This document shows, in pieces, positions 6,752 through 15,601 of a stretch of 49,150 nt of DNA. Source of the DNA: Methanobacteriota archaeon. Lineage in GTDB: Archaea > Hydrothermarchaeota > Hydrothermarchaeia > Hydrothermarchaeales > BMS3B. The stretch spans positions 1-49,150 of the forward strand of contig QIGD01000002.1 of the NCBI GenBank assembly GCA_003229935.1, in the 5' to 3' direction. Made by a program: the position numbers and the translations under genes. Under the pieces are notes generated by a model, which made no database searches, had not been told where the DNA came from, and saw only the letters and a program-made list of their open reading frames with translations. Each line of letters begins with the position of its first letter. Positions within the stretch are counted from its first letter, which is position 1.

Positions 6752-7536
6752 ATTTTTCGACCTCCTCTACTATCTTCCAGAAAATCTCTGCTGCTACAGA
6801 AGTATTATCTGTGACGAATGGTATGCCTTCTTCACTGAGCTTGCCCACTGTTGCCTCTATAGGTAATCTTCCCAGCAATTTCAGTCTGTACTTCTTTAAA
6901 AATCTGTCTACCTCTCGGAAAAATCTCTTCCTTAGTGCCACAGCTCCTGCAGATATGATAACTCATATTCTCTATAAGACCTATCAGAGGCACTTCCATC
7001 TTGTTCAGAAGTTCAACACTTTTTGTAGCGTCCATGAGAGCAATATTCTGGGGTGTGGTTACAACAATGGCACCTGTTATTTCAGGAAGTACCTGCATAA
7101 CAGTTAATATCCCATCTCCTATGCCGGGGGGCAGGTCTATTATGAGATAATCGAGATTTCCCCATACTACATCTCTGAGGAAGTTTACTATAGCTTTTAT
7201 TACCATTGGACCGCGCCATGCGACAGAACCCGAGAAGTAATCAAGCAGAGGTTCCATGGAGATTAACTTCACATTATAAGCTTCAAGAGGATAGATTCTG
7301 TCATCAAGAACCTCGGGTTTAGCAGCGTTTAGCCCGAAAAATCGGGTAATATTTGGTCCAGTTATATCTGCATCAATAAGACCAACTTTGGAATCTCTTG
7401 CTGCAAGAGCATAGGCAAGACTTGCCGAGATTGTGCTTTTACCAACCCCACCTTTTCCACCTACAACAATAATCACCTTCTTTACTCTTGCCATATTTTC
7501 AATTATCATACTCTGAAAATCGCTTCTATCTTCCAT
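6729..7536 (-). CDS. Mrp/NBP35-type Fe-S carrier ATPase, frameshifted
   Basis: The P-loop ATPase delivers Fe-S clusters to apoproteins. The first frame (7536 down to about 6920) has the deviant Walker A GGKGGVGKS near residue 25, DADITGPNI, the WRGPMV motif, DLPPGIGDG (Walker B) and the cluster-binding CRSC motif. The C-terminal part (LLGRLPIE, GIPFV, then a helical end) continues in the next frame and stops at 6729. The shift falls at a run of five T on the minus strand near 6917-6921, and removing one T would restore one protein of about 268 residues. It may be a real mutation or an assembly indel. Placement next to dsrAB fits an Fe-S maturation role. Confidence 0.8.
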
Positions 7537-7629
7537 GACAGAGCAAAAAGAAGTTAACAAAGTAACCCTAATTAAAATCAGACAAAATAAAAATCAGATT
7601 AAAAATATTAAAAGAAAAATAGATGGTTT

Positions 7630-8709
7630 TTACACCATCTTGAAGTTTGTACCCTTTCTATATGTTTCAACACTGAAAATCCAGTCATCAATGCTCTTGT
7701 CACTGAATGGGATGTCAGTTATTTGGAAGAATTTTTCCCAGCCGATGCGCTCTATCCACTCACCAACTCTCTCATCTTCTTCAGCATTGGCTTTGTAGAT
7801 ATCCACAATCTTCCTGACAACCTTAACAACATTTTCCCAATGTGGTGGTTCATTTGGCATGAATGGTATTATCAGGCGTGCAAGAAGTGGTCCTTTCCTT
7901 GTATTGGACACCTTACCACCAACCCATATACTCACACCATCATACTCAGGGTTATGTATTGGCATACCTTCACACAGACTATAGCAGATACCACAGTACA
8001 TACACTTCTCTTCATCAATAACAACAGTCTTTAAATTGCCTCTCTTTGGTTTTATTGCATATTTTGGGCATGACTTGATCAAGTTGGGCACAGAGCAGAA
8101 CTTCTCGACTATCTCATCAATCACAGTTGGTACTTTTCTGTGCATACCAATTATGGCTATATCACTGGCATGTGTTGCTCCGCACATGTTAATGCAACCT
8201 GAAACAGCCATCTTTATTCTCTCAGGGAAAGCATTGTTGTCCTTAAACTCATCATAGAACTCTTCATAGAGAGCTTTTGTTATTGAAGGAGAGTCTGTAG
8301 CTGGAGTATGGCAGTGAGTCCAGCCTACACACTGAATTATTGCCTTCAGGCTGTGATCAGTGCCTCCAACTGGGAAACCCATTGCCTCAACGTCTTTTAT
8401 AACACTGTCGACATCTTTGGCTTTGGGTACTATAAAGCTCACATTGTGTCTTGAGGTGAACTTTATGTAGCCTTCGCAATACTTTTCAGCTATATCGCAG
8501 AGTTTGTTTACAGTTTCTGCTGCAACATACTTTGGTATAGCTGCTCTTACAGTATAGGCTTCATCTCCGCTCTCTGCCACATGCTTTATCACACCACCCT
8601 TTATATGCTCGTGGTATTTCCACTTACCATAATTTTTCTTGGACACAGGCGGTAAAAACTCCTTATAATCCGGTGGTCCAAAATCCAGTTCATCAAGACT
8701 TAGTACCAT
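7630..8709 (-). CDS. dsrB: Dissimilatory sulfite reductase beta subunit
   Basis: Encodes 359 residues. DsrAB carries out six-electron sulfite/sulfide interconversion with siroheme and Fe-S clusters in the cytoplasm. The siroheme-[4Fe-4S] ligands are present as CVGWTHC (Cx5C) and CINMC (Cx3C). A ferredoxin-like insert follows with CMYCGICYSLC. The GPLLARLIIPF stretch near the end is typical. The start has GGAGGT at the right spacing. It begins 1 nt after the dsrA stop, so both are surely one transcript. No dsrC, dsrD or dsrMK lies in the window. Direction (reductive or oxidative) cannot be decided from sequence alone. Confidence 0.95.
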   Translation of the reverse strand: MVLSLDELDFGPPDYKEFLPPVSKKNYGKWKYHEHIKGGVIKHVAESGDEAYTVRAAIPKYVAAETVNKLCDIAEKYCEGYIKFTSRHNVSFIVPKAKDVDSVIKDVEAMGFPVGGTDHSLKAIIQCVGWTHCHTPATDSPSITKALYEEFYDEFKDNNAFPERIKMAVSGCINMCGATHASDIAIIGMHRKVPTVIDEIVEKFCSVPNLIKSCPKYAIKPKRGNLKTVVIDEEKCMYCGICYSLCEGMPIHNPEYDGVSIWVGGKVSNTRKGPLLARLIIPFMPNEPPHWENVVKVVRKIVDIYKANAEEDERVGEWIERIGWEKFFQITDIPFSDKSIDDWIFSVETYRKGTNFKMV

Positions 8710-8710
8710 T

Positions 8711-9856
8711 TTACTCTACCTCCCCTGGCCAATAGAACCAGAAGGGATTTGCCCTTGGTCTTGTTATCATCTGGGGTACAGGGTCTATTCCCAGTTCTTT
8801 ACCTACTTCAAATAAGAATTTACCAAAACCAATTCTGTATATAGCTTCGCCAACTCTTTCCTTTGGATTCCCTATTTCATCCCACCAATCCTGGATGCCT
8901 ACTATTATTTCAATCAGTCTGGTGTATGGTGCTTCAACCTTTATGAATGGTATGAGTGTCCAGCCCAGAAAAGCGCCTATTCTACCTCTTGCTCTGGCGC
9001 CTATGAGGATTGTTGCTCCCTTATCATCACCGGGTCTGAGTGCTTTGGAAAACTCATTAATGCAGTACATGCATCTTGTACAATTTCCCATATCTATATC
9101 AAGTTTCTCATTCTCGTAGCTCATACAGCTTGTAGGACACTTGTTGACTACCTTCAGAATCTTCTCTTCTGGATACTCCTTCAGAATATTCTGGTCTATC
9201 TTGATAGCATCTCTGAAGTTGCCGATTATAGCAAAGTCACTCCTTGCAGTTGCAGCCACGCAATCATTTGGACACCCTGGGATCTTGATTTTCCATTTAT
9301 ATGGAAATCTTGGACGATGAATATCTTCTATAAAGCGCATTGTTAAGGCTTGGTAGAGATCAAGAGTATCGATATTGCTGTATTCACAAATAGCAGGACC
9401 TCCACAGGCTGCAAGCGTTCTCACATCACCGCCACTTCCACCGAAGTCATAGTGAAGCTTCGCCAGCTCCTCAAAAGCAGGCTCTATATTTTCTGTCTCA
9501 ATACCAACAAGCTGCAGACTTCCAGTAGCACCGTGGAAGTTAATAAGTCCGTTTCCATATTTTGTCCAGACATCTACAACCTTTCTAAGTGATTCTGTTT
9601 TGTAGAACCAGCCTGCAGGCTCGAGCATTCTGAATACATGGGAACTTCCAAGAATTTCTGGCATGTCTGAAAGTCTTCCTATTACCCCTGCATCATAACC
9701 AGGGTAGCCCACCATTCCGCCGTGTTTGAAGTGGGTCTTTTTATCTTCTAAAGCTTTATTGTAAATTTCCACTAAACCAGTGTAGCCAGCTTTTTTCCAT
9801 TCAGTAACATAGCTAGGCCACTTCCCCTTTTCAAGTTCTTCAACTGGCCTTGTCAT
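8711..9856 (-). CDS. dsrA: Dissimilatory sulfite reductase alpha subunit
   Basis: Encodes about 381 residues, a little shorter than many DsrA proteins (about 400-440). Catalytic-cluster ligands are intact: CGGPAIC (Cx5C, near residues 151-157) and GCPNDC (Cx3C, near 195-199). A ferredoxin insert carries CPTSC and CTRCMYC. The family landmark FHGATGS is present. AGGAGGT sits directly on the first ATG but 6 nt before the second (9856), so the second is chosen. It precedes dsrB in the same operon. Upstream lie a promoter-like TATA and an IS605-type end with a MITE. Confidence 0.95.
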   Translation of the reverse strand: MTRPVEELEKGKWPSYVTEWKKAGYTGLVEIYNKALEDKKTHFKHGGMVGYPGYDAGVIGRLSDMPEILGSSHVFRMLEPAGWFYKTESLRKVVDVWTKYGNGLINFHGATGSLQLVGIETENIEPAFEELAKLHYDFGGSGGDVRTLAACGGPAICEYSNIDTLDLYQALTMRFIEDIHRPRFPYKWKIKIPGCPNDCVAATARSDFAIIGNFRDAIKIDQNILKEYPEEKILKVVNKCPTSCMSYENEKLDIDMGNCTRCMYCINEFSKALRPGDDKGATILIGARARGRIGAFLGWTLIPFIKVEAPYTRLIEIIVGIQDWWDEIGNPKERVGEAIYRIGFGKFLFEVGKELGIDPVPQMITRPRANPFWFYWPGEVE

Positions 9857-9886
9857 AAGCATACCTCCTATATTCCAAACTGTATA

Positions 9887-9903
9887 TCTTTAATATATAA
9901 AAT
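9887..9903 (-). promoter_or_regulatory. Probable TATA promoter of dsrAB
   Basis: On the minus strand TTTTATATATTAAAG lies about 35-45 nt before the dsrA start, leaving room for a short leader with AGGAGGT. A second TATA-like GGTATATTATACTGG is centred near 9936, just inside the flanking IS605-type end. No operator palindrome is evident between them. Confidence 0.4.
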
Positions 9904-9946
9904 TTTTGTTTTCTAATCGGTGTTGCACCAGTATAATATACCATAG

Positions 9947-10110
9947 CTAAGTTACGATATCGTGAGCGGGAAAGCCCACGAACTTTAGAGGCTGTCCGAC
10001 AATTACTCTCAGTAATAAAAAGACTGCTTATTTTAGACAATAAAGGCTAAATTTAGCTTATTTCCCGTAGTATTTTTGATTACGGGACAGCCTCTTTAGT
10101 CGTGGGAATA
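9947..10110. mobile_element. Family A IS605-type end carrying MITE copy 2
   Basis: It begins GTTACGATATCGTGAGCGGG AAAGCCCACGA, which matches the left end of the tnpB relic at 20518. A complete 107-bp MITE (9988-10094) follows, flanked by TTTA on both sides, then the right hairpin arm GTCGTGGG and AATATGTCAG. Removing the MITE and one TTTA leaves CCCACGAACTTTAGTCGTGGG, nearly the uninterrupted hairpin at 16691-16711. The MITE ends are inverted repeats GAGGCTGTCC and GGACAGCCTC. Confidence 0.8.
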
Positions 10111-10193
10111 TGTCAGAGTATACCATTAATTTAAAATTAAAAAAAGATTGAATATTTACCAAAAGTGTTAAGGAAATTTAAACAAAAGAGGAC

Positions 10194-10367
10194 TTATTCA
10201 CATGTAATTGCTTGGACTGGACAGGCTTCTGCAATTTCATCGCAGGTTGCACAGTCATCACATATCACCTGACTTTTATCGTCCACTAATTTAAAACAAT
10301 CTGGGTCCATACTTTCACATGTTCCACATCCAATACATGCTTCCTGATCAACAACTGGTCTTGCCAT
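10194..10367 (-). CDS. Small ferredoxin, 57 residues
   Basis: The protein begins MARPVVDQEACIGCGTC. Cysteines are arranged as CIGCGTC (residues 11-17), then C24, then CDDCATC and CP, so the ligands resemble a [4Fe-4S] ferredoxin with remains of a second site (C36, C39, C42, C49). GAGGTGAT precedes the ATG. It lies upstream of dsrAB on the same strand, separated by an IS605-type end, and could donate electrons to sulfite reductase. That link is inferred from position only. Confidence 0.82.
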   Translation of the reverse strand: MARPVVDQEACIGCGTCESMDPDCFKLVDDKSQVICDDCATCDEIAEACPVQAITCE

Positions 10368-10453
10368 ATCTAAATCACCTCACTAACTTTTTGCTCTCTC
10401 TTAGAAGGTATTAGTATTTAAAGGTTACTATTTTAAGAGATTAAAAAATCATT

Positions 10454-12529
10454 TTATTTTTCTTTTTGTCTTGCCTGATTATACTTTCCTTTACTCTTGC
10501 AGTTCATATCTATACAGCTTATAATTCTTCTATTGCCAAAAGATATGCTTACCATGGGTAACCCACATGTGCTGCAGAGTTTATCAGTAGGATAAACATT
10601 TTTTTTCTGAGGGAGAGGGAAGGATGTTTTACACTTTGGGTAGTTTGAACATCCTATAAATTGTTTTCCTGAAGCTTTTGAACGGATTATTCTCAAATTG
10701 CTCCCACAGTTAGGACATTTACCTATAATTTTCATCTCTCTGTCTTTTTCGATGAATCCTGCAGCAATACTCTTACCAATACTTTCTTCTTTTTCTCTGA
10801 AAATTTTCAGAGTTTTTATTAATTCTTCCTTTGCTTCTTCGATAGTTTCCTCTTTCTTTGCCTCACCACGCTGAATTTTCTCTAGTTTTTCTTCAAAGTA
10901 TTTTGTGAGATTTTCATCAATAATCTTTGGGATATTTTTCTCTAGAGCCTCTATGACGCGCATACCAAGAGGAGTAACTTTTATAGAAACTCCTTTTATA
11001 TATTCCCTTCTGTATAATGTATCCACAATCTCAGCCCTTGTAGCCTTTGTGCCGAGTCTTAGAGCTTCAAGTTCTCTGACAAGTGAGGCAGGGTTGTACC
11101 TTCTTGGTGGCGAGGTCTCCTTCTTATCACCTGCGATTTTTAATATCTTAAATATATCTTCTTCATTAATTTCAGGTAGTTGAATTTCTTCCAGCTTCAG
11201 GTAGGGATAAAATTCACTCCAGCCCCTTTCAAGAGTTCTTGAAGCAGAGAATCTGAAATCTTCATCTTTGATTTCTACTTTAACATTAATGTTCTCTCTC
11301 TGCATGCTATCACCAAAGGTTGCAAGGTAGCGATATGTTATAAGCTCATATATCTTTTCAGCCCTTGATTCCAGCTTCTTTGGAGTCTGGCCTGTTGGAA
11401 ATATTGCTGGATGTGCAGGGTCATCCTTTTTTCCCTGTCTTGGATATAACCTTTCCTTTTTGAGAAGCTTTTTTGACGCCTCCGCAAATTTTGCGTTTTT
11501 GCCAAGAGCTTCTATAATTCTTCTATAACCAATGGCTGGAGGAAGTTTTTGAGAGGAGGTTCTGGGATATGAAATGCAACCTTCTTCATATAGGCTCTGA
11601 GCTATATCCTGAACCTGTTTTGGAGTTAATCTGAAGGCTTTATAGGCTTCAGACTGAAGTGTGCCCAAATCAAAAGGTACAGGTGGAGGTATTATACTCT
11701 CTTTCCTTGTTACGCTCCTGATTATCCCCTCTTTCTCATCTTTGATTTTATTTAATATCTCTTTAGCCTTTTGGATGTCAAAAATTCTACCAAGAACATG
11801 CTCTGCTCTTATCTTTTTTCTTGAAACTTTGAGGTCGGCATAGACTTTAATATAAGGTTCAGGCTTGAAGCTGGATATCTCCCTCTCTCTTCTCACAAGT
11901 ATAGCCAAAGCAGGTGTTTGAACTCTACCAGCGCTGAAGACTGCATAGCGTTTTAAGCCCTTTTTAGCAGCTTCGGTTAAAGCTCTTGAGATGTTTATAC
12001 CCCAGTACCAGTCAAGGATATGTCTTGTTTCTCCGGCTTCAACAAGATTGTAGTCAACTTCAGAAAGCTCGGAGTAAGCCTTCCTCAAATCAAGAGTGGT
12101 GAGGGTGGAAAAACGCATTCTCTTTATTTTATCTTTATTTATTGTCTTATCGCCAAGAACGGCATATTTGAGTGCATTGTATCCAAGTAGTTCGCCTTCG
12201 ATATCATAATCAGTGGCGATTATAAATACGTCTGTTTCTTTTCCGAGTTTCTTCAGGAGATTTACATACTGTTTTATGTAGCTCTTGCCCTTTCCAATTT
12301 CATATAGAGGTGCCCATTCTATATTGAATGTAGGGTAGTCTCTTGAGGATTTCTTTTCCTTCAGTGAATAGAGATGACCTGCTGCACTGGCAATTACAAT
12401 ATCCTTATCGTTGCTTGAAAGCTCATAGTAATTAGCTCTGCCATGACGCTTTTTCTTGTAGTCTTTTGACAGTGCAAAAGCTATCTTCTGACCTACTTTT
12501 GGTTTCTCAGCTATAATCAGAATTTTCAT
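10454..12529 (-). CDS. topA: DNA topoisomerase I (type IA)
   Basis: Encodes 691 residues. It relaxes negative supercoils by cutting one strand through a 5'-phosphotyrosine. The TOPRIM domain opens the protein (IIAEKPKVG near residue 5, and the metal site TDYDIEGELLGY). The active tyrosine lies in CISYPRTSSQ in the middle third. The C-terminus has two zinc fingers: CPNCGSNL with CSNYPKC, and CSTC with CIDMNC. Length and order match archaeal topoisomerase I or III type IA enzymes. It is flanked by the ferredoxin gene downstream and a DUF167 gene upstream, both on the minus strand. Confidence 0.93.
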   Translation of the reverse strand: MKILIIAEKPKVGQKIAFALSKDYKKKRHGRANYYELSSNDKDIVIASAAGHLYSLKEKKSSRDYPTFNIEWAPLYEIGKGKSYIKQYVNLLKKLGKETDVFIIATDYDIEGELLGYNALKYAVLGDKTINKDKIKRMRFSTLTTLDLRKAYSELSEVDYNLVEAGETRHILDWYWGINISRALTEAAKKGLKRYAVFSAGRVQTPALAILVRREREISSFKPEPYIKVYADLKVSRKKIRAEHVLGRIFDIQKAKEILNKIKDEKEGIIRSVTRKESIIPPPVPFDLGTLQSEAYKAFRLTPKQVQDIAQSLYEEGCISYPRTSSQKLPPAIGYRRIIEALGKNAKFAEASKKLLKKERLYPRQGKKDDPAHPAIFPTGQTPKKLESRAEKIYELITYRYLATFGDSMQRENINVKVEIKDEDFRFSASRTLERGWSEFYPYLKLEEIQLPEINEEDIFKILKIAGDKKETSPPRRYNPASLVRELEALRLGTKATRAEIVDTLYRREYIKGVSIKVTPLGMRVIEALEKNIPKIIDENLTKYFEEKLEKIQRGEAKKEETIEEAKEELIKTLKIFREKEESIGKSIAAGFIEKDREMKIIGKCPNCGSNLRIIRSKASGKQFIGCSNYPKCKTSFPLPQKKNVYPTDKLCSTCGLPMVSISFGNRRIISCIDMNCKSKGKYNQARQKEK

Positions 12530-12574
12530 CGGGAGAATTTTGAGATAGTAACATTAGCTAAATATTCTGGTTAT

Positions 12575-12883
12575 TTATTTCTGTGAAGTCAACCCTTTAG
12601 AGAGTATATCAATAATTCTGGACTTCTCTCTGGGAATAAAAACAGTCTTCTGTCTGGACTTTTTTCCATTTACTATTTCCACTCTGCACTCAAAGATCTC
12701 TGAAAGGTATTCTTCGAGCTCTTTGTTGGCTTTGTTATCCTTTGCTTCGACTTTTATTTTAATCTCAATTCTTCCACGCCAGCTATTGAAGCCTGAAAGC
12801 TCGTTCCTTCTAACTCCAGGTTGGACGATAATCTCAAGAAGGCAGCCATTGGAAGTAATCTTAATAGAATTTTCTAGTTTCAT
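12575..12883 (-). CDS. DUF167 (YggU-like) family protein
   Basis: Encodes 102 residues. It has the DUF167 signature: LEIIVQPGVRRNE near residue 15-28, GRIEIKIKVEAKDNKANKELEEYL in the middle, and VEIVNGKKSRQKTVFI near the end. The family is widespread and its biochemical function is unknown. It overlaps the UPF0058 gene upstream by 4 nt, suggesting co-transcription with it and with topA. Confidence 0.85.
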   Translation of the reverse strand: MKLENSIKITSNGCLLEIIVQPGVRRNELSGFNSWRGRIEIKIKVEAKDNKANKELEEYLSEIFECRVEIVNGKKSRQKTVFIPREKSRIIDILSKGLTSQK

Positions 12884-13110
12884 TTTTTTTCATTTCTGTT
12901 TCTGTAATATTCTCTGAAGAATTTATCAAAACCTATGAGTAGAAGACCAAGAGCCTCTTCATGCTCTGTCTTTTTTATATTAATATGGTAATGCCTAACC
13001 GGGTTTTTTTCATAATCAATGAAGCATTCCTGACACTGATATGTCTCCTCAAGGAACTTCTTCACCCATATGAGGAACTCATGAAGAACAAGAATTTCAT
13101 CTTTGTACAT
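12880..13110 (-). CDS. UPF0058-like small protein
   Basis: Encodes 76 residues. The start MYKDEILVLHEFLIWVKKFLEE and the following paired cysteines CQEC resemble the archaeal UPF0058 family (short helical proteins with a His/Cys-rich centre, here RHYHINIKKTEHEEA). Metal binding is plausible from Cys and His content. The function is unknown. Its stop overlaps the DUF167 start. Upstream lies about 300 nt of noncoding sequence shared with the divergent wtpA promoter. Confidence 0.7.
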   Translation of the reverse strand: MYKDEILVLHEFLIWVKKFLEETYQCQECFIDYEKNPVRHYHINIKKTEHEEALGLLLIGFDKFFREYYRNRNEKK

Positions 13111-13411
13111 CCTACCATAATGTTATGAATCTACCATAAATATATTTCTCTGGACTTCTGGCAATGTTGTAGATACTGGAGGATTGATATGAACTAGGTC
13201 ATGCTTCTCATATTGAGAGCTTATGCTTTGTCAGTTACAATACCTTCAATTTCCATTCGATGGCATAGAAGCTACTGGTGTGTATTAATTTAATTATAGA
13301 CTCATTTTGTAAAGGTATGTAATCACTTAAGATTACTTTATATTTAATATTCATAAGCTTTAAATATCAATGTAATGGAGTACGCTAATATATAACACTA
13401 GGAGGTGTAAT
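13111..13411. promoter_or_regulatory. Noncoding region with wtpA promoter
   Basis: No convincing gene is seen in these 301 nt. Near the right end GCTAATATATAACAC (about 13384-13398) is a TATA-like element, followed by AGGAGGTG 5 nt before the wtpA ATG. Around 13200-13232 lies an imperfect inverted repeat (TTCTCATATTGAGAG), and several AT-rich stretches fill the rest. No metal-responsive operator could be recognised by eye. Confidence 0.4.
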
Positions 13412-14629
13412 ATGTTAAAGAAAATAATAGCTATATCGATACTGTTCGTTGTTCTGTTAAGTGCAGGTTGTACAACTGCTCCGAAACAAGTAAAAACTAC
13501 AAAAACAGCTGCCAGTACTGTTCAAAAAACATCAACAACCACAAGTAGTCCTGCTGTGTCTACCAATTCTGGTATCACAGTAATTGCCGCAGGGTCTTTG
13601 GGATATGCGTTAAAAGACCTTGGTCAGAAGTGGCGTGAGGTATATCCTAATACCCCAATTCTACCAGGCGGAGGAATCTTTATGGGTAGTATTAAAGGTG
13701 GAAAGCAGATTGGTGTGCTGCACAGACAATATGATGTTTATGCATCTGCGGCTTCCAGTGTAATACCTCAGGTTCTAGCCCCAAAATATGCATCGTGGAT
13801 GATAGTATTTGCAACTAATCAGGTCTCTGTCTTGTATTCACAGAGTTCTAAAGCACCTATAACCATAGAAGGTAAAACTTATCCCGTAAGTGATATCAAT
13901 AATCAAAATTGGTGGAAGTTTGTAACAGCGCCTGGAGTGACAATAGGTGTCAGTAATGGCAGTCTAGACCCAGCGGGATTTCAGGCAATACAGGCTATGA
14001 AACTTGCAGGAATATATCTGGTACAGCATGACAATACTGCATACAATGCATGGTTCCACAAAGAACTTAATTATCCTGTAAATGACACTAATGCAATATT
14101 TCAGGCAATATGGATACACAAAACTAAAACAGGATATCTCAGGCCTGTGGGCATAGAAGCGAGCCTTGATGCAATGATAAAGACAGGAGCGCCATATTTC
14201 GGGATTTCTTACAGAAGTCTTGCAAAGTCTTACGGATTGGGATATATACAGTTGCCATGGCAGGTAAATCTTGGCTATACAAATGAATCTGCAATTCGCT
14301 ATTATTCACAGATTAATAGCAGTGGTGCCCCCATGGGATTAAGTGGTTCGAGTAGTGAAGCAGCACAGTCTGGAGCACCGATATTTTACGCAGTGACCAT
14401 TCCTACAAACGCCCCTAATAAAGTATTGGCAAAGAATTATATCATGTTGCTATTAGGGCCTATCGGACAGCAGGTACTGAAAGATACATATTTTAAGCCA
14501 CTTTCTAAACCTTACTTTGTACCGTTCAACTCCAAGGTCACACTTCCATCCGGTCTGTCTCCATATACTCAGAAGTTGCCAGCGCGGTTACAGTCAGGAC
14601 CAGGCTATAAAGCAATGATGGGATCATAA
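13412..14629 (+). CDS. wtpA: Tungstate/molybdate ABC transporter substrate-binding lipoprotein
   Basis: Encodes 405 residues. A signal peptide ends in the lipobox LLSAGC with Cys20 as lipidation site, followed by a Thr/Ser-rich linker to about residue 50. The binding domain has AAGSLGYALKDLG, the family's opening loop. It also has VIPQVLAPKYASWMIVFATNQ, SNGSLDPAGFQAIQAM and a YFGISYRSLAKSYGLGYI segment, all typical of Wtp/ModA-like proteins. It captures the oxyanion outside the cell for WtpB and WtpC. Those genes lie next door on the opposite strand, converging with a 6-nt overlap, which is unusual because wtpABC is normally one operon. Confidence 0.88.
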   Translation: MLKKIIAISILFVVLLSAGCTTAPKQVKTTKTAASTVQKTSTTTSSPAVSTNSGITVIAAGSLGYALKDLGQKWREVYPNTPILPGGGIFMGSIKGGKQIGVLHRQYDVYASAASSVIPQVLAPKYASWMIVFATNQVSVLYSQSSKAPITIEGKTYPVSDINNQNWWKFVTAPGVTIGVSNGSLDPAGFQAIQAMKLAGIYLVQHDNTAYNAWFHKELNYPVNDTNAIFQAIWIHKTKTGYLRPVGIEASLDAMIKTGAPYFGISYRSLAKSYGLGYIQLPWQVNLGYTNESAIRYYSQINSSGAPMGLSGSSSEAAQSGAPIFYAVTIPTNAPNKVLAKNYIMLLLGPIGQQVLKDTYFKPLSKPYFVPFNSKVTLPSGLSPYTQKLPARLQSGPGYKAMMGS

Positions 14630-15601
14630 GATCCTTCTATATTTTTTTATTTTTATTTTTATATTATCTCCATTTATACTGAACTTTGCATTGGATTTTA
14701 TCTTGATTAAATTTTCAAAAAGTAGGCCAGTGATCATCAGGCTTTTTTCTAGTTTTATTACCTGCTGGATTTCTACTGGTATTCCATCTACTCCATTGCC
14801 TTTGTCTATAAGCAGTATAACATCTTCAGGAGTAAATGCGACTGTGGTGTCTTCTGGCAGGTTTAGATATCTATTCAACTCTCTACAATTAACCACATTT
14901 TCAATACCCAAAAACTTAGCTATAAACTCATTTTTTGGGGCATTAATAAGGTCATCGAATTTACCCACCTGTTCCAATGTTCCATGCTGCAGTATTCCCA
15001 CGCGGTCTCCCAGTTCAATCGCTTCTATACGATTATGAGTTACGTGGATTGTGGGAATGCCATATTCATCATGAATCCGTTTCAGTTCGTAGATAAACCT
15101 GTCTTTCAAATTTTGATCAAGTCCACTGAATGGTTCGTCTAATAATAGCAGTTTTGGAGAGGTTGCAAGGGCACGAGCCAGTGCAACTTTTCGTTTCTCG
15201 CCACCGCTCAGCACCTCAGGTCGTTTCTGCAATAAATCTTTAAGTTCAAGAGTTTTTATCAGGCGCTTGAGCTGTTGATATGCATCGTGGTGTGAGACAC
15301 CATGGACTCTCAATCCAAATGTAAGGTTATCTATTACTTTCATGTTATCGAATAGCGCGTAATCTTGAGGTACATATCCTATTTCACGGCATTCAGGTCT
15401 TTCATGCGTGATATCCCTGCCATTCAGCATAATTTCACCAGATTCAGGACTATAAGCGCCTGCTATTATATCTAACAACAGGCTCTTTCCAGATCCGGTT
15501 GGTCCTAAAAGTACAAAATATTCATGGTCATGGAGATGTAATGTTATCCTATTAATGGTGAGTGAAGGTACCTCGAGAAGCAAATTTTTAATATCAATCA
15601 T
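14624..15601 (-). CDS. wtpC: Tungstate/molybdate ABC transporter ATPase
   Basis: Encodes 325 residues. It is an ABC ATPase with Walker A GPTGSGKS near residue 33, Q-loop GYVPQDYALF, signature LSGGEKRKVALARAL and Walker B LLLLDEPFSGLD, followed by H-loop VTHNRIEA. The C-terminal 95 residues are a TOBE-like domain that may sense the anion. Its start overlaps the wtpB stop (ATGA), so WtpB and WtpC are translationally coupled. The nearby wreck at 16722 derives from a similar ATPase. Confidence 0.9.
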   Translation of the reverse strand: MIDIKNLLLEVPSLTINRITLHLHDHEYFVLLGPTGSGKSLLLDIIAGAYSPESGEIMLNGRDITHERPECREIGYVPQDYALFDNMKVIDNLTFGLRVHGVSHHDAYQQLKRLIKTLELKDLLQKRPEVLSGGEKRKVALARALATSPKLLLLDEPFSGLDQNLKDRFIYELKRIHDEYGIPTIHVTHNRIEAIELGDRVGILQHGTLEQVGKFDDLINAPKNEFIAKFLGIENVVNCRELNRYLNLPEDTTVAFTPEDVILLIDKGNGVDGIPVEIQQVIKLEKSLMITGLLFENLIKIKSNAKFSINGDNIKIKIKKYRRIL

